From Streptomyces sp. JH34 (lineage in GTDB: Bacteria > Actinomycetota > Actinomycetes > Streptomycetales > Streptomycetaceae): 64,000 nt of DNA. Within the stretch, counting starts at the first letter, position 1. The number at the start of each line of letters is the position of its first letter. A model generated the notes under the pieces. The model worked only from the letters and a program-made list of their open reading frames with translations, was not told the DNA's origin and made no database searches. Shown here piece by piece: positions 51,871 through 60,165 of this stretch. The stretch is taken from the NCBI RefSeq assembly GCF_029428875.1, contig NZ_JAJSOO010000001.1:4092001-4156000 (forward strand). The letters run 5' to 3'. Position numbers and translations under genes: made by a program.

Positions 51871-53031
51871 TCATACGGCGGCGGGGTGTTCCGGAACCGG
51901 GGGCGGTGCCACGGAGGTGCCGGCGTCCTGCACGCGGCCGCCCGCCCACCGCAGGGTCAGGGCCGCGACGACACCTGCCACCGAGCCGACGAACAGGGCG
52001 GCGGGGACGCCGGTACCGAGGGCCGACATCACGTGCACCGGTCCGTAGAGCATGGCCAGGCCCGTCGAGTCCAGCACGATCCGCAGCAGCTGGCCCGCCA
52101 GCAGCCCGATGACGGTCGCGCAGACCGCCCCGGCCGCCGTCGCCGTCACCGTGGCACGGGTCAGCAGGCCGGGGAGCCATCGCAGCGCGCACCACACCAC
52201 GACGAGCAGCAGCCCGTCGGCGGCGCGGTACAGCAGCCAGTCACCGACCGGCGTGCCCGCGGGACCGGCCCAGCCGCCGAGCAGCAGCCACTGGCGCAGG
52301 AAGTCGCCGGGTTCGGAGAGCAGGCCCCCCGACGGGGAGACGGTCTGGATGCGCGCGGCGACCGGCTGGTACGAGAGGACGACCAGGGACACCGCCACGA
52401 CCAGGGTCCCCATGGTGGCCGCCACCCGGGCGGCGCGCGCCGGGACGACCGCCCGGGGCAGGTCGCCGGCGCCCTTGGCGGTGATCCGGGCGGTCAGCAC
52501 GGTCACCACCGCGGCGACCGCCGCGAGGAACACGAGGATCTGCCGTCCGGCGGACATCATGCCCGCCAGCTGCGGCAGGAAGCGGTAACTGCCGTGCCCC
52601 TGCGAGGCGATCACCCACGGAGCCGAGACGGTGACCGCCAGGGTCCCGGCCACGACGCCCCAGGCCCACACCGCCGCCAGCGTGGCCGGCAGCCGGCGGT
52701 TCACCGGAGGCAGCCTGCGGACGAGGAGCAGTGCCCCCGGGACGAAGAACACGAAGACCGCGGCGAACCGGATCTGCATCGCGGTCCCGTGCAGGGCGGG
52801 GTAACGGGAGCCGGCCCCGCCCTGCGCCACGGTGCCCAGCCGGACCGATTCCGGTGGATCGTACGACCAGGGGTTGAGCCAGTACTCCAGGTCGGCGACC
52901 GCCTTGCCGCCGAGCACCCGGGCCGTGCCCTGGAGGTGCAGCGCGTCCACGCTCGCCCCCGCCCAGAACAGGAGCGCCGTGAGAAGCAGCCCTCCGGCCA
53001 GGGCCGGTACCGCCGCGCGTCCGTAACTCAT
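51871..53031 (-). CDS. Polytopic membrane protein of unknown function
   Basis: A 386-residue protein with roughly nine hydrophobic helices, a cleavable-looking first helix and a large first extracytoplasmic loop (NPWSYDPPESVRLGTVAQGG). The last 20 residues are Pro-rich and cytoplasmic. No transporter or enzyme signature is recognised. It starts at ATG 53031 and reads away from the gene remnants described next. Confidence 0.72.
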   Translation of the reverse strand: MSYGRAAVPALAGGLLLTALLFWAGASVDALHLQGTARVLGGKAVADLEYWLNPWSYDPPESVRLGTVAQGGAGSRYPALHGTAMQIRFAAVFVFFVPGALLLVRRLPPVNRRLPATLAAVWAWGVVAGTLAVTVSAPWVIASQGHGSYRFLPQLAGMMSAGRQILVFLAAVAAVVTVLTARITAKGAGDLPRAVVPARAARVAATMGTLVVAVSLVVLSYQPVAARIQTVSPSGGLLSEPGDFLRQWLLLGGWAGPAGTPVGDWLLYRAADGLLLVVVWCALRWLPGLLTRATVTATAAGAVCATVIGLLAGQLLRIVLDSTGLAMLYGPVHVMSALGTGVPAALFVGSVAGVVAALTLRWAGGRVQDAGTSVAPPPVPEHPAAV

Positions 53032-53083
53032 GTGCTGTCCCCCGCTTGCCCGTTCACCCGTGGTCCCCCTGACCGGAGGGAGG

Positions 53084-53345
53084 TTACGGGCTGGTGATCA
53101 CGCCTGGATCACGGTCCGGGTCGTCGGCCGCCCACGCGACGTGCCCGTCCGGGCGGATGAGCGCGGCGTGCACGGTGGACCAGGCGGGGCGGGTGCCGGG
53201 CCGGGACGCGGCTCGGGTGATGACTCCGGGCGTCGGCGCGGGGGTGCCGGCGAAGCCGAGGCGGACGTACCGGCCGGGGCGGAGGGCGGTGAACAGGTCG
53301 GTCCCGTCCGCGAGTTCGAGGTTGGGCGCACGGCGGCCCGTCAGG
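53084..53345 (-). pseudogene. Remnant of an FAD-dependent monooxygenase (C-terminal part)
   Basis: The open frame encodes the C-terminal thioredoxin-like domain of aromatic-ring hydroxylases: HPLTGRRAPNLELADGTDLF, ALRPGRYVRLGFA, and VHAALIRPDGHVAWAADDPD at the end. FAD and substrate domains (~400 residues) are absent. The frame stays open to an ATG at 53416, but that extension is antisense to the TetR remnant and unlike the family. Homology stops at about 53350, where the TetR remnant begins on the other strand. Confidence 0.62.
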
Positions 53346-53347
53346 GG

Positions 53348-53734
53348 GTGCCCGAGCCGTGGGAGCCGCGCGTCCGCGAGCTGTTCCACCGCTATCGCCG
53401 GGCCCTGCTCGCTCACCGGGACGGGGCCAGGATCGTGGCCGGCACGTACGCCGCCGAGCCCGCCACGCTCCGCTTCGCCGAGCTGGTGGTCGAGGCGCTG
53501 CCGGCCGGCGGACTGCGGGACCGGGAGGCGGTCTGGACGGCCTGGGCCCTGGTCTACTTCACCCTCGGGCTGGCGCAGGAGGAGCAGGCGCTTCCGGACG
53601 CGAGGGGCGCGGCGTTCGCCCGGCGGCTGGGGGAAGGGCAGTACCCGTCACTGTCCCGGGCCGCCGAGCACTTCGAGGACGCCTCCTTCGACGAACGCTT
53701 CGACTACGGGATCTCCCGCATCCTCGGGGTGTGA
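53348..53734 (+). pseudogene. Remnant of a TetR regulator (C-terminal domain only)
   Basis: Encodes a TetR_C-type ligand domain: RVRELFHRYRRALLAHRDGARIVAGTY, AEPATLRFAELVVEAL, and DASFDERFDYGISRILGV. No helix-turn-helix precedes it; the upstream frame (open to 53030) is shadow sequence. GTG 53348 could start translation. Such TetR genes are often divergent from a flavin monooxygenase, as the other remnant suggests, so one deletion may have removed both 5' ends. Confidence 0.6.
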
Positions 53735-53752
53735 GGCGGGAGGACGTGCGAA

Positions 53753-53789
53753 GGGCCGGGCCCTCCACCCCTGATGGAGAGCCCGGCCC
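53753..53789. terminator. Hairpin between the TetR remnant and the catabolic operon
   Basis: Nine-bp outer stem (53753-53761 with 53781-53789) extended by six more pairs with one mismatch. It lies between convergent units. Confidence 0.7.
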
Positions 53790-53834
53790 GGTTCCGCAGG
53801 GACCTGAGCGGTGGCGCCGGTGGTCAGGACCGGG

Positions 53835-54704
53835 TCAGCGCTTGATCTCCTTGATCTTGAGCATCCGCGTGATGACCTTGTCGAGCTCGTCGTCCTTGAA
53901 GACGTTCTTCCAGTCGTCGCGGACGATCGACTCGCGCCCGTAGTCCATCGCGATCAGGCACGCGTCGGAGAACGGGTTGGAGCCCTTGAGGGTGTTGGCC
54001 AGCGCGACCTGTGTGTGGCCGAGGAGCATGGCGCGGGCGGCCTTCTCGGGGACGCCCACGGTGTGGACGGTCTCGTGGAGGGCCTCGGTCAGCAGGGCGC
54101 CGACCATGCAGGCGATCGTCTCGACGAGCGTCGGCTCCAGGACAGCGAGCTGCTTGACGGTCACCCAGTGCACCTCGACGACCGGGGCGTACATGGTGGA
54201 GATGACGGCCTCGGCGAGCTCCTGGGCGGCCGGGTCGGCGGCCTCGGCGGCGGGCTCGAAGGAGGCGACGACCTCCTGCGGGGCGGCGATGCCGCCGAAG
54301 GTGTCCGCCCACTCCTCCTTCGTCGTGCGCTCCAGGAACACCGACGGGTGGCAGGGGTGCGCCACGGCGTTGTGCACGTCCGCGCGGCGGGTCAGCAGAC
54401 CGGCGTACGCGGCGGCCGGGTCCAGGGTCAGCAGGATCGCGCCGGGCTTCATGACCGGGACGAGCTGCTCGGAGACGGTGCCGAGGACGACGTCCGGGAC
54501 GGCGAGGATCACGACGTCGGCCTGCGCGGCGGCGTCGGCGCCGTCCGTCAGCTCGCGGCCCAGCTCACGGACGAGCTCCTGGCCCTTGGGGGAGTTCTCG
54601 GCGAAGAGGGTGGTGAAGTCGCTCTTCACCAGGTTGTCGGAGACGCGCCGGCCCATCTTGCCTGCGGCCCCGATGACGGCGACGGTCCTGGATCCGGTGG
54701 CCAT
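53835..54704 (-). CDS. apnO: Probable D-apionate oxidoisomerase (NAD-dependent)
   Basis: A 289-residue dehydrogenase: Rossmann motif VIGAAGKMGRRVS, an NAD domain to ~130, then a phosphogluconate-dehydrogenase-like C domain (VAHPCHPSVFLERT; LEPTLVETIACMVGALLTEALHE). This pairing matches ApnO, which oxidises D-apionate with hydroxymethyl migration to 3-oxo-isoapionate. Last gene of a six-gene operon; its ATG overlaps the preceding stop by one base (TAATG), with GAGGAG upstream. The other members (TIM-barrel decarboxylase candidate, kinase and two isomerases) support the role. Assignment rests on family memory and context. Confidence 0.75.
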   Translation of the reverse strand: MATGSRTVAVIGAAGKMGRRVSDNLVKSDFTTLFAENSPKGQELVRELGRELTDGADAAAQADVVILAVPDVVLGTVSEQLVPVMKPGAILLTLDPAAAYAGLLTRRADVHNAVAHPCHPSVFLERTTKEEWADTFGGIAAPQEVVASFEPAAEAADPAAQELAEAVISTMYAPVVEVHWVTVKQLAVLEPTLVETIACMVGALLTEALHETVHTVGVPEKAARAMLLGHTQVALANTLKGSNPFSDACLIAMDYGRESIVRDDWKNVFKDDELDKVITRMLKIKEIKR

Positions 54705-55501
54705 TACTTGCTCCTCAGAAGGGTGTTGATGCTGTGCCGGGTCCACTGGTCCTCCAGGCGGGCGGTCTCCTCGAAATCGCCCTGCCAGGGGAGCCAGTGC
54801 TCCACGATCTGGTTGATGCCCCGCTCGTCCGGCCGGACCGTTGCGGTCATGTGGCCGTAGTCGAGGAGGCCCTCGCCGAGAGGGCAGCCGGCGAAGGTGA
54901 AGCCGACCCAGCCGTCACGGCGGGAGAACGAGAAGTCCTTGACGTGGATGTTCACCACGTGGGGGGCGGTGGCCTCGACGACGTCCACCGGGCGTTCCAG
55001 CCGGGCGACGCTGTTGCCCGGGTCGAGGACGACACCCAGGTGCGGGCTGTCCACGCCCCGCACGACGGCCAGCAGGTCGTCGGTGGAGACCTGTTCGTAG
55101 GTCTCCAGGCCGAGGGTGACACCCGCCGCCGCGTAGGCGGGGACCGCCTCGCGCAGGAGCGCGGTGGCCTCCGCGACGGTCGGCCGGTGGTCCGCGGTGT
55201 TCAGCATCGAGCGCACCAGGGTGACCCCCAGGCGCCGCGCGATGCGGAGGTGGGCGGCGAGGTGCTCGGTGCGTACGCCCCTGGTGCCCAGCTCCAGCGT
55301 GATGCCGTGCCCGGCCGCCGTGGTGCGCAGGGCGTCAAGCTGCTCGTCGTCGTACGTCTCGATCGGCGGGTAGTCGCAGATCTGGAAGACCTCGCCGCCC
55401 ATCTCCCGGGTCTGCGCGAGCATCTCGTCGAGGGTGAGGGGGCGGGGGGCCCGGTCGGAGACGCGCCAGAAGAAGGCGTAGGTGCTCAGGCCGTAGGACA
55501 T
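54704..55501 (-). CDS. oiaC: TIM-barrel protein, probable 3-oxo-isoapionate decarboxylase
   Basis: A 265-residue member of the sugar phosphate isomerase/epimerase (AP_endonuc_2) family: FQICDYPPIETYDDEQL, GITLELGTRG, GVTLGLETYEQ, LGVVLDPGN and VNIHVKDFSF carry the conserved metal ligands (Glu, Asp, His, Glu). In the decarboxylase branch of apionate breakdown, an enzyme of this family converts 3-oxo-isoapionate to L-erythrulose and CO2. It overlaps the isomerase gene upstream by 16 bases and the ApnO start by one. Confidence 0.72.
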   Translation of the reverse strand: MSYGLSTYAFFWRVSDRAPRPLTLDEMLAQTREMGGEVFQICDYPPIETYDDEQLDALRTTAAGHGITLELGTRGVRTEHLAAHLRIARRLGVTLVRSMLNTADHRPTVAEATALLREAVPAYAAAGVTLGLETYEQVSTDDLLAVVRGVDSPHLGVVLDPGNSVARLERPVDVVEATAPHVVNIHVKDFSFSRRDGWVGFTFAGCPLGEGLLDYGHMTATVRPDERGINQIVEHWLPWQGDFEETARLEDQWTRHSINTLLRSK

Positions 55502-56307
55502 GCGAGGGTCCCTTCCAGCGTCTCGTCGAGGATGCGTCCCACCGCTGCCGGGTCGTGTGCGAAGCGGCCGAGGAACAGCCCGTCGACACCCGTGCCCAGC
55601 TCGGTGAGCAGTCCGGGGCCCGCGCTTCCGCCGTAGATCACGCGGCTGCCGGCCAGGGCGGGCTGGGTGGCGAGCCAGGCGTTGAGGGCCTCGCAGACCG
55701 CGCGGATGTGGTCGGGGGAGGCGGGCCGGGGTGCTCCGATGGCCCACTGCGGTTCGTACGCGAGGACGACCGGGGCGAGGGGGCCCTCCTGGGACGCCGT
55801 GGCCAGGATGCGTTCGGCCTCGACGACCGTGCGGGCGGCCGCCTCGGAGGGGGCGACCTGGTCGAGTTCGCCGACGCAGAGCACCGGGGTCAGCCCGTTG
55901 CGCAGGGCCGCGGCCGTCTTGGCGGCGACGACCGTGTCGCCCTCGCCGAAGAGCCGGCGGCGCTCCGCGTGGCCGACCTCGGCGTAGCGGGCACCGATCT
56001 CGTGCAGGTGGGCGCCGCTGACCTCGCCGGTGTACGGACCGCGGTCCTCGGTCGCCAGGTCCTGCGCCCCGGTGCGCACCTCCGTACCGGCCAGGATCCC
56101 GGTGACCGGGACGAGCGCGGGGAAGGCGGGCAGCACGAACAGCTCGGCCGTGCCGCCGGTGACGGCGGGGTGCCGGGCGGCGAGGGACGCGATGCTGCGG
56201 GCCCAGTTGAGGGTCTCGTGGTGGCCGAAGTACATCTTCAGGCTCACCCCGATCGTGACCCGGGGGTGGTGCGCGGCGTTCGGCGCGGTGTTCTGCGCGG
56301 CGGGCAT
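55486..56307 (-). CDS. lerI: Triosephosphate isomerase-like, probable L-erythrulose-1-P isomerase
   Basis: A 273-residue TIM barrel with the TPI triad: Lys24 in VSLKMYFGHH, His in YAEVGHAERRR and Glu in VLAYEPQWAIG. Asn before the Lys and the C-terminal GG of TPI are altered or shifted, as in the erythrulose-phosphate isomerases. A normal TPI should be elsewhere in the genome with gapA/pgk. In this operon it would convert L-erythrulose-1-P to D-erythrulose-4-P. The start overlaps the upstream stop (TGATG). Confidence 0.75.
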   Translation of the reverse strand: MPAAQNTAPNAAHHPRVTIGVSLKMYFGHHETLNWARSIASLAARHPAVTGGTAELFVLPAFPALVPVTGILAGTEVRTGAQDLATEDRGPYTGEVSGAHLHEIGARYAEVGHAERRRLFGEGDTVVAAKTAAALRNGLTPVLCVGELDQVAPSEAAARTVVEAERILATASQEGPLAPVVLAYEPQWAIGAPRPASPDHIRAVCEALNAWLATQPALAGSRVIYGGSAGPGLLTELGTGVDGLFLGRFAHDPAAVGRILDETLEGTLACPTA

Positions 56308-56825
56308 CAGGCTGCGGCTTCCTGCTGGTTCTCGTGGTCGTTCTTGTTCTCGTAGTCGTCCATCAGCGCGACCTTGGCGGCGGACGCCGACGCCTCGTCG
56401 AAGCGGTACGTCAGCCACTCGGAGGCCAGTCGGCGGGCGAGCTCCAGTCCGACGACGCGCTGGCCGAAGGTGAGGACCTGGGCGTTGTTGGAGAGGACCG
56501 CGCGCTCGACGGAGAAGGAGTCGTGGGCGGTGACGGCCCGGATCCCCTTGACCTTGTTCGCGGCGATGGCCACCCCGAGGCCCGTGCCGCAGACCAGCAG
56601 GGCGCGGTCGGCCTCGCCCCGGGCGATCATCTCGGCGGCGGCGATGGCGACCTTCGGGTAGGCGGTGTGCCCGTCCGCGTCGACCCCCACATCGGTGACG
56701 GTGGCGACGAGACCGCTGGCCTCCAGGTCCTTCCTGAGGGCTTCCTTGTAGGCGTGGCCGGCGTCGTCGGAGCCGACGACGACGCGGAGCTTCTCGGACG
56801 GCTTCTCGGACGGCTTGTCGGACAT
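56307..56825 (-). CDS. derI: RpiB-like isomerase, probable D-erythrulose-4-P isomerase
   Basis: A 172-residue RpiB/LacAB-family aldose-ketose isomerase: VVVGSDDAGHAYKEAL, LLVCGTGLGVAIAANKVKGIRAV (active-site Cys in CGTG) and NNAQVLTFGQRVVG. It is somewhat longer than housekeeping RpiB, with a charged tail. It would yield D-erythrose-4-P for the pentose phosphate pathway. The start and stop both overlap neighbours by one to three bases, so the operon is tightly coupled. Confidence 0.78.
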   Translation of the reverse strand: MSDKPSEKPSEKLRVVVGSDDAGHAYKEALRKDLEASGLVATVTDVGVDADGHTAYPKVAIAAAEMIARGEADRALLVCGTGLGVAIAANKVKGIRAVTAHDSFSVERAVLSNNAQVLTFGQRVVGLELARRLASEWLTYRFDEASASAAKVALMDDYENKNDHENQQEAAA

Positions 56826-58561
56826 CAGTGGTTCTCCAGGGTCGGTGCGAACACGCCGTGCACGGCACGGACGATCAGGGCGAGCGAGTGGGCTCCGGCG
56901 TCCGGGGTGCCGAGGCTCTTCTCGGCGTGCGGGCGGGCGCGGCCCATCCGGGGGAGCAGGTCGGCGGTGGCCTCGGCGGCGGCGGACGCGGAGTGCGCGG
57001 CCGCGTCCCAGGCGGTGGCCAGGGGCTGTCCGGCCCGGGTGGCGGCGGTGAGCGCGTAGGAGAAGGGGACGAGGACGTCGACCATCGTCTTGTCGCCGAC
57101 CTCCGCCTTGCCCAGCGCCATCACGCCCGCCGACGCCTGCGCGACGCCGGAGGCGACCTCGGCGGCCGTGGGCCGTGCGGTGTCGCCGAGCGCGGTGCCG
57201 ACGGCCCGGAGGATGACGCCCCACAGGGCGCCTGAGGTGCCACCGGCCCGGTCGGCCCAGGCGTCTGCGGCCCAGTGCAGAAGCGTTTCTGCGCCGGCGC
57301 CGAGGGCTTCGGCACGTACCGCCGCCTCGTAGGCGCCGGTGGAGCCGCGCTGCATGCCGATGCCGTGGTCGCCGTCACCGGCGACCGCGTCGATCCGGCC
57401 GAGCTCCTCGGCGTGGACGTCGACGGTGTCCTTGAGGACGCGGAGGGCGGCGAGGGCCGTGCGGGCCGCCTCGCGGGAGTCGTCGGTGGCGGGCGGGACG
57501 GTGTCCTCGGCCGTCTCCGCGGACACGTCCGGGACGAAGGGGTCCGCCGCTTCGACGGTGCCCTTGCGGTAGGCGGGGGCGTCGGCCGGGGCCGTCCACA
57601 GCGGCTCCAGCTCGTCGCTGAGCCAGCACAGGGTCAGCGAGACCCCGGCCATGTCGAAGCTGGTGACGAGCTCGCCGACCTCGGGGTCCACGGCCTCGAC
57701 GCCGGCCTCGGCGAGGAGCTGGGCGACCCGGCGGTAGACGACGAACAGCTCCTCGTACTTCACCGAGCCGAGGCCGTTGAGGATCACCGCGGCCCGCTGA
57801 CCCTTCGGCGAACCGACGCCCTCGGGGAGTTCACCGAGGACGGTGGAGACCAGGAGTTCGGCGGCCTCGTCGGCGGTCGGCACGGGCCGCTCGCCCATGC
57901 CGGGCTCACCGTGGATGCCGAGGCCGACGGCCATGCGGCCCTCGGGCACCGTGAAGAGCGGGTGGTCGGCGCCCGGCAGCGTGCAGCCGGAGAACGCGAC
58001 ACCGAAGGAGCGGGTGCGGGCGTTCGCCAGCTCCGCGATCCGGGTCACTTCGTCCAGCGGCTGCCCGGCCTCGGCCGCCGCCGCGGCCGTCTTGAAGACG
58101 ACCAGGTCCCCGGCGACACCGCGTCGCTTGTGGGCCTCGGCGGGCGAGGCGCTGGACATGTCGTCCGTGACGCCGAGCGTGCGGGTGGGTATGCCCTCGG
58201 CGGTCAGCCGCTCGGCGGCCTGGCCGAAGTGCAGGACGTCACCGGCGTAGTTCCCGTAGGCGAGGAGGACCCCGCCGCCGGTCTCGGCGGCCCGGGCGAC
58301 CTGGCGCACCTGGTGGGCGGAGGGCGAGGCGAAGACGTTGCCGACCGCCGCGCCGTGCGCGAGGCCCTGGCCGACCAGCCCGGAGAAGGCCGGGTAGTGC
58401 CCGGAGCCTCCGCCCACCACCACGGCGACCTGGCCGGGGGCGGTGCGGGTGGCCCGGACCACCCCGCCGGGGACCTGGCGGACCCTGCGCGGGTGGGCGG
58501 CGACGAAGCCTTCGAGCGCCTCGTCGGCGAAGGCGGCGGGGTCGTTGGACAGGCGGGTCAT
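56825..58561 (-). CDS. lerK: DhaK-DhaL fusion kinase, probable L-erythrulose kinase
   Basis: A 578-residue ATP-dependent kinase of the dihydroxyacetone-kinase family. DhaK half (~1-330): VVVGGGSGHYPAFSGLVG, GNYAGDVLHF, VAGDLVVFKTAAAAAEAG. DhaL half (~370-578): AGDGDHGIGMQRG (Mg-ADP aspartates) and GGTSGALWGVIL. In apionate and tetritol pathways such fusions phosphorylate L- or D-erythrulose; dihydroxyacetone is the alternative. Starts at ATG 58561 on the stop of the transporter gene. Confidence 0.82.
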   Translation of the reverse strand: MTRLSNDPAAFADEALEGFVAAHPRRVRQVPGGVVRATRTAPGQVAVVVGGGSGHYPAFSGLVGQGLAHGAAVGNVFASPSAHQVRQVARAAETGGGVLLAYGNYAGDVLHFGQAAERLTAEGIPTRTLGVTDDMSSASPAEAHKRRGVAGDLVVFKTAAAAAEAGQPLDEVTRIAELANARTRSFGVAFSGCTLPGADHPLFTVPEGRMAVGLGIHGEPGMGERPVPTADEAAELLVSTVLGELPEGVGSPKGQRAAVILNGLGSVKYEELFVVYRRVAQLLAEAGVEAVDPEVGELVTSFDMAGVSLTLCWLSDELEPLWTAPADAPAYRKGTVEAADPFVPDVSAETAEDTVPPATDDSREAARTALAALRVLKDTVDVHAEELGRIDAVAGDGDHGIGMQRGSTGAYEAAVRAEALGAGAETLLHWAADAWADRAGGTSGALWGVILRAVGTALGDTARPTAAEVASGVAQASAGVMALGKAEVGDKTMVDVLVPFSYALTAATRAGQPLATAWDAAAHSASAAAEATADLLPRMGRARPHAEKSLGTPDAGAHSLALIVRAVHGVFAPTLENH

Positions 58562-59922
58562 CAGCGAACCTCTGCGAGGGGGCGGCCGTGGTGCGCGCCG
58601 TGGTCCTCGGACCGCTTGGCGAGCCACAGCATCAGCGCGGCGGACATGAGCATGAAAGCCCCGACGAGGAACAGCGGCAGGTGGTAGGCACCGCTGAAGT
58701 CCTTCAGCCAGCCGGTCACGTATCCGGCGGCGAAGCCGGCCACGTTGCCCGCGGTGTTGATCAGGGCGATACCGGCGGCGGCTGCCGCGCCGGTCAGGAA
58801 CTGCGAGGGGACGGACCAGAAGACCGGCAGTGCCGCGAAGATCGCACAGGCGGTGACGGTGATGACCGCGACCGTGGCGGCCGGTGAACCCATGTAGAGG
58901 GCGAGGGGGATGGAGACCCCGCCGACGACCGCCGGTCCCGCGATGTGCCAGGTGTGGACACCGTGCCGGGTGGCGTGACGGGACCAGAAGTAGAGGACGA
59001 TCGCGGCCGGGAGGTACGGAATGGCCGTGATCAGTGCCTTGTCCATCACGCTGAACGTCGTGCCGAACTGCTCCTGGAAGCCGTTGATGATCGTCGGCAG
59101 GAAGAAGGCGAGGGCGTACAGGCCGTAGATGAAGCCGAAGTAGATGAGGGCGAGGGTCCAGACGCGGCCGTTGGTGAAGGCCGCCTTCAGGGCCTCCTTG
59201 CCGTGGCCGGTCCTGTCGTCCGCGCCGGTCTTGCCGGCGTTCTCGGCGGCGAGCTCCGCGGTCAGCCATTCCTTCTCGTCGCGGGTCAGCCACTTCGCGT
59301 CGGCCGGCTTGTCGATCAGGTAGAACCAGGCGACGACACCCAGCAGGATCGCCGGGACGGACACCCCGAGGAACATGACGCGCCAGCCCTCGAGGCCGAA
59401 GACCCCGTGCTGGTTGATGAACCAGCCGGCCAGCGGGGCGCCGATGACGGTGGTCAGGGGCTGCGCCAGGTAGAAGAGGCCGAGCACCTTCGTACGGTGC
59501 CGGGAGGGCACCCACTGGCTCAGGAAGAGGATCGCGCCGGGGAAGAACCCGGCCTCGGCGACACCGAGCAGGAAGCGGAGCGTGTACAGCTGCTCGCTGT
59601 TCTGCACCCAGGTGAAGAGGAGGGCGACGACACCCCAGGACACCATGATCCGGGCCAGCCAGCGCCGGGCGCCGAACTTGTGCAGTGCCATGTTGCTGGG
59701 CACTTCGAGAATGATGTAACCGATGAAGAAGACGCCGGAGGCGAAGCCGAACTGCGCCGCGGTGAGGGCGAGGTCCTGCCCCATGCCGTTGGGTTCCGCG
59801 AAGGAGACGGCCGTCCGGTCCAGGTAGTTCACGAAGAACATCAGGGCCACGAAGGGGACGAGCCGGACCGAGACCTTCTTGATCGCTGATCTCTCGATCG
59901 CTGAATGCGCAGTGGCGCCCAT
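58561..59922 (-). CDS. MFS transporter, anion:cation symporter group
   Basis: A 453-residue major facilitator permease with 12 helices, of the ACS family (tartrate, glucarate, galactonate carriers). Seen: NYLDRTAVSFAEPNGMGQDL, GYIILEVPSNMALHKFGARRWLARIM and LGVAEAGFFPGAILFLSQWVP. ACS members bring in sugar acids, which suits D-apionate rather than the neutral sugar. First gene of the six-gene operon; the GntR dyad lies ~120 bases upstream. Confidence 0.87.
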   Translation of the reverse strand: MGATAHSAIERSAIKKVSVRLVPFVALMFFVNYLDRTAVSFAEPNGMGQDLALTAAQFGFASGVFFIGYIILEVPSNMALHKFGARRWLARIMVSWGVVALLFTWVQNSEQLYTLRFLLGVAEAGFFPGAILFLSQWVPSRHRTKVLGLFYLAQPLTTVIGAPLAGWFINQHGVFGLEGWRVMFLGVSVPAILLGVVAWFYLIDKPADAKWLTRDEKEWLTAELAAENAGKTGADDRTGHGKEALKAAFTNGRVWTLALIYFGFIYGLYALAFFLPTIINGFQEQFGTTFSVMDKALITAIPYLPAAIVLYFWSRHATRHGVHTWHIAGPAVVGGVSIPLALYMGSPAATVAVITVTACAIFAALPVFWSVPSQFLTGAAAAAGIALINTAGNVAGFAAGYVTGWLKDFSGAYHLPLFLVGAFMLMSAALMLWLAKRSEDHGAHHGRPLAEVR

Positions 59923-60040
59923 GGAGACTCCTCGCTTGCGGACCGCTTTGTCCGGTTCTGTGTCTACTCCGGCAGGCGAAGGCGAACCGTGGAAGGTTGT
60001 GTTTCCGGCCGGTGAACAACTCCAAGCTAGCCCTGGATCC

Positions 60041-60059
60041 TAAATTGGTCACCAATTTA
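60041..60059. promoter_or_regulatory. Probable GntR operator (19-bp perfect palindrome)
   Basis: TAAATTGGTCACCAATTTA, 9-bp arms around one central base, in the gap between the divergent gntR gene and the catabolic operon. TTGGT-N-ACCAA fits FadR-subfamily GntR sites. Confidence 0.72.
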
Positions 60060-60165
60060 CCAAAGTGACGTAGGTCGCTCCCCTGAGCTCTTCTCCTGGA
60101 CCGATGAGCGCGTTATCGTCCGCCCGCTCCGGGGTTCCACCGCCCCGTCTGATGTACTGGTCAGC

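Noticed and set aside
55486..56307. Housekeeping triosephosphate isomerase
   Set aside because: It is not beside gapA/pgk and is embedded in a sugar-catabolic operon with overlapping genes; a specialised isomerase is more likely, though the TPI triad is intact.
58562..60055. Open frame fused in front of the DhaK-DhaL kinase
   Set aside because: It is antisense-like sequence within the MFS gene in another frame; the kinase starts at ATG 58561 on the transporter stop.
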